Of a stretch of DNA of 64,000 nucleotides, positions 63,760 to 64,000 are shown in pieces. The notes under the pieces were generated by a model that did not search any database, was not told where the DNA came from, and was given only the letters and a program-made list of their open reading frames with translations. A program made the translations under genes and the position numbers. The stretch's first letter is position 1. Each line of letters starts with the position of its first letter. The stretch comes from CAVTQY01 sp963736975 (lineage in GTDB: Bacteria > Pseudomonadota > Alphaproteobacteria > Acetobacterales > Acetobacteraceae), in contig CAVTQY010000001.1 in the NCBI GenBank assembly GCA_963736975.1, positions 930,001 through 994,000 on the forward strand, in the 5' to 3' direction.

Positions 63760-64000
63760 GGCGGCCGGAGCGGCCTGGGACAGTGGGGATATCTGGCAGA
63801 CTGCAGATGCCCGATGATTGGCTGCCGGATCGCTGGAAGCCTCGGTTATCACCACGCGCTCGTGCTGCAGATGCTTGGGCAGCGGCACGCGCACTGGCTT
63901 GCGACGGGTGAAGGCCCGCACGACCGTGCCGTCCCTGGTTGTCGCGGAGGCATCCTTGCATCGCCGCGCCCAGCTCCTCTAGCTCCAGCTGCAGCTGATC
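63760..64000 (-). pseudogene. IS66 TnpC N-terminal fragment (runs off the right edge)
   Basis: From the right edge the minus strand gives DQLQLELEELGAAMQG, then, in another frame, RRKPVRVPLPKHLQHERVVI. This is the linker before the zinc-binding part of IS66 TnpC (usually RKPLPEHLPRERV). The rest is decayed or outside the window. Confidence 0.55.

Overview
The window reads as a chromosomal segment of a GC-rich alphaproteobacterium, most likely of the Acetobacteraceae/Rhodospirillales. The reasons are the tightly packed ccmCDEFGHI operon, the trpG-trpD-trpC-moaC-moeA-lexA string, LexA boxes of the alphaproteobacterial GTTC-N7-GTTC type, FlbT, and the style of the insertion sequences. The species assignment is inference; no rRNA gene or intact tRNA gene is present.

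Positions 1-19.9 kb are mostly ordinary core genome. There are two c-type cytochromes, an Rrf2-type regulator divergent from a di-iron RIC (nitric-oxide/iron-sulfur repair) gene with two palindromic operator-like sites between them, the complete cytochrome c maturation operon on the minus strand, an EVE-domain protein, a creatininase-family hydrolase, two Hsp20 genes behind a CIRCE element, an ATP:cob(I)alamin adenosyltransferase, lolA (frameshifted here), OsmC and RatA/COQ10-like genes. Then come an M24 peptidase and a trypsin-like protease, both decayed, and the lexA/moeA/moaC/trpCDG operon. Stop and start codons overlap (ATGA, GTGA) throughout the ccm and trp-moa units.

At 19.93 kb the core ends abruptly in a 45-bp tRNA-Lys(CUU)-like 3' fragment. 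A second copy lies at 23.01 kb. Together they bracket a decayed integrase and an IS110 transposase, as expected of attachment sites of an integrative element. From there to the end, roughly 44 kb, the window is a mobile-element graveyard. It holds fragments of IS1, IS3, IS5, IS21, IS30, IS66, IS110, IS1182 and IS256 families, RepC-like plasmid replication remnants, TraD and TraG conjugation genes, a tyrosine and a large serine recombinase, and a group II intron inside an IS66 transposase. An IS256 element sits inside an IS110 transposase with an 8-bp target duplication.

A few intact or nearly intact islands stand in this debris: a hybrid sensor histidine kinase facing a membrane protein and a lipoprotein (27.5-32.4 kb); flbT; an SDR-AT-hook-HU-TraD cluster (36.2-38.3 kb); two unrecognised helical proteins (45.2-46.6 kb); and several families of very small proteins present in two or three copies. 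The most interesting of these is a ~66-residue hydrophobic/cysteine protein in three copies (24.4, 47.5 and 62.9 kb) that I cannot assign to any known family. Many genes in the second half differ from a readable protein by one-base shifts. This could be true decay or sequence error, and lolA is where the distinction matters most.
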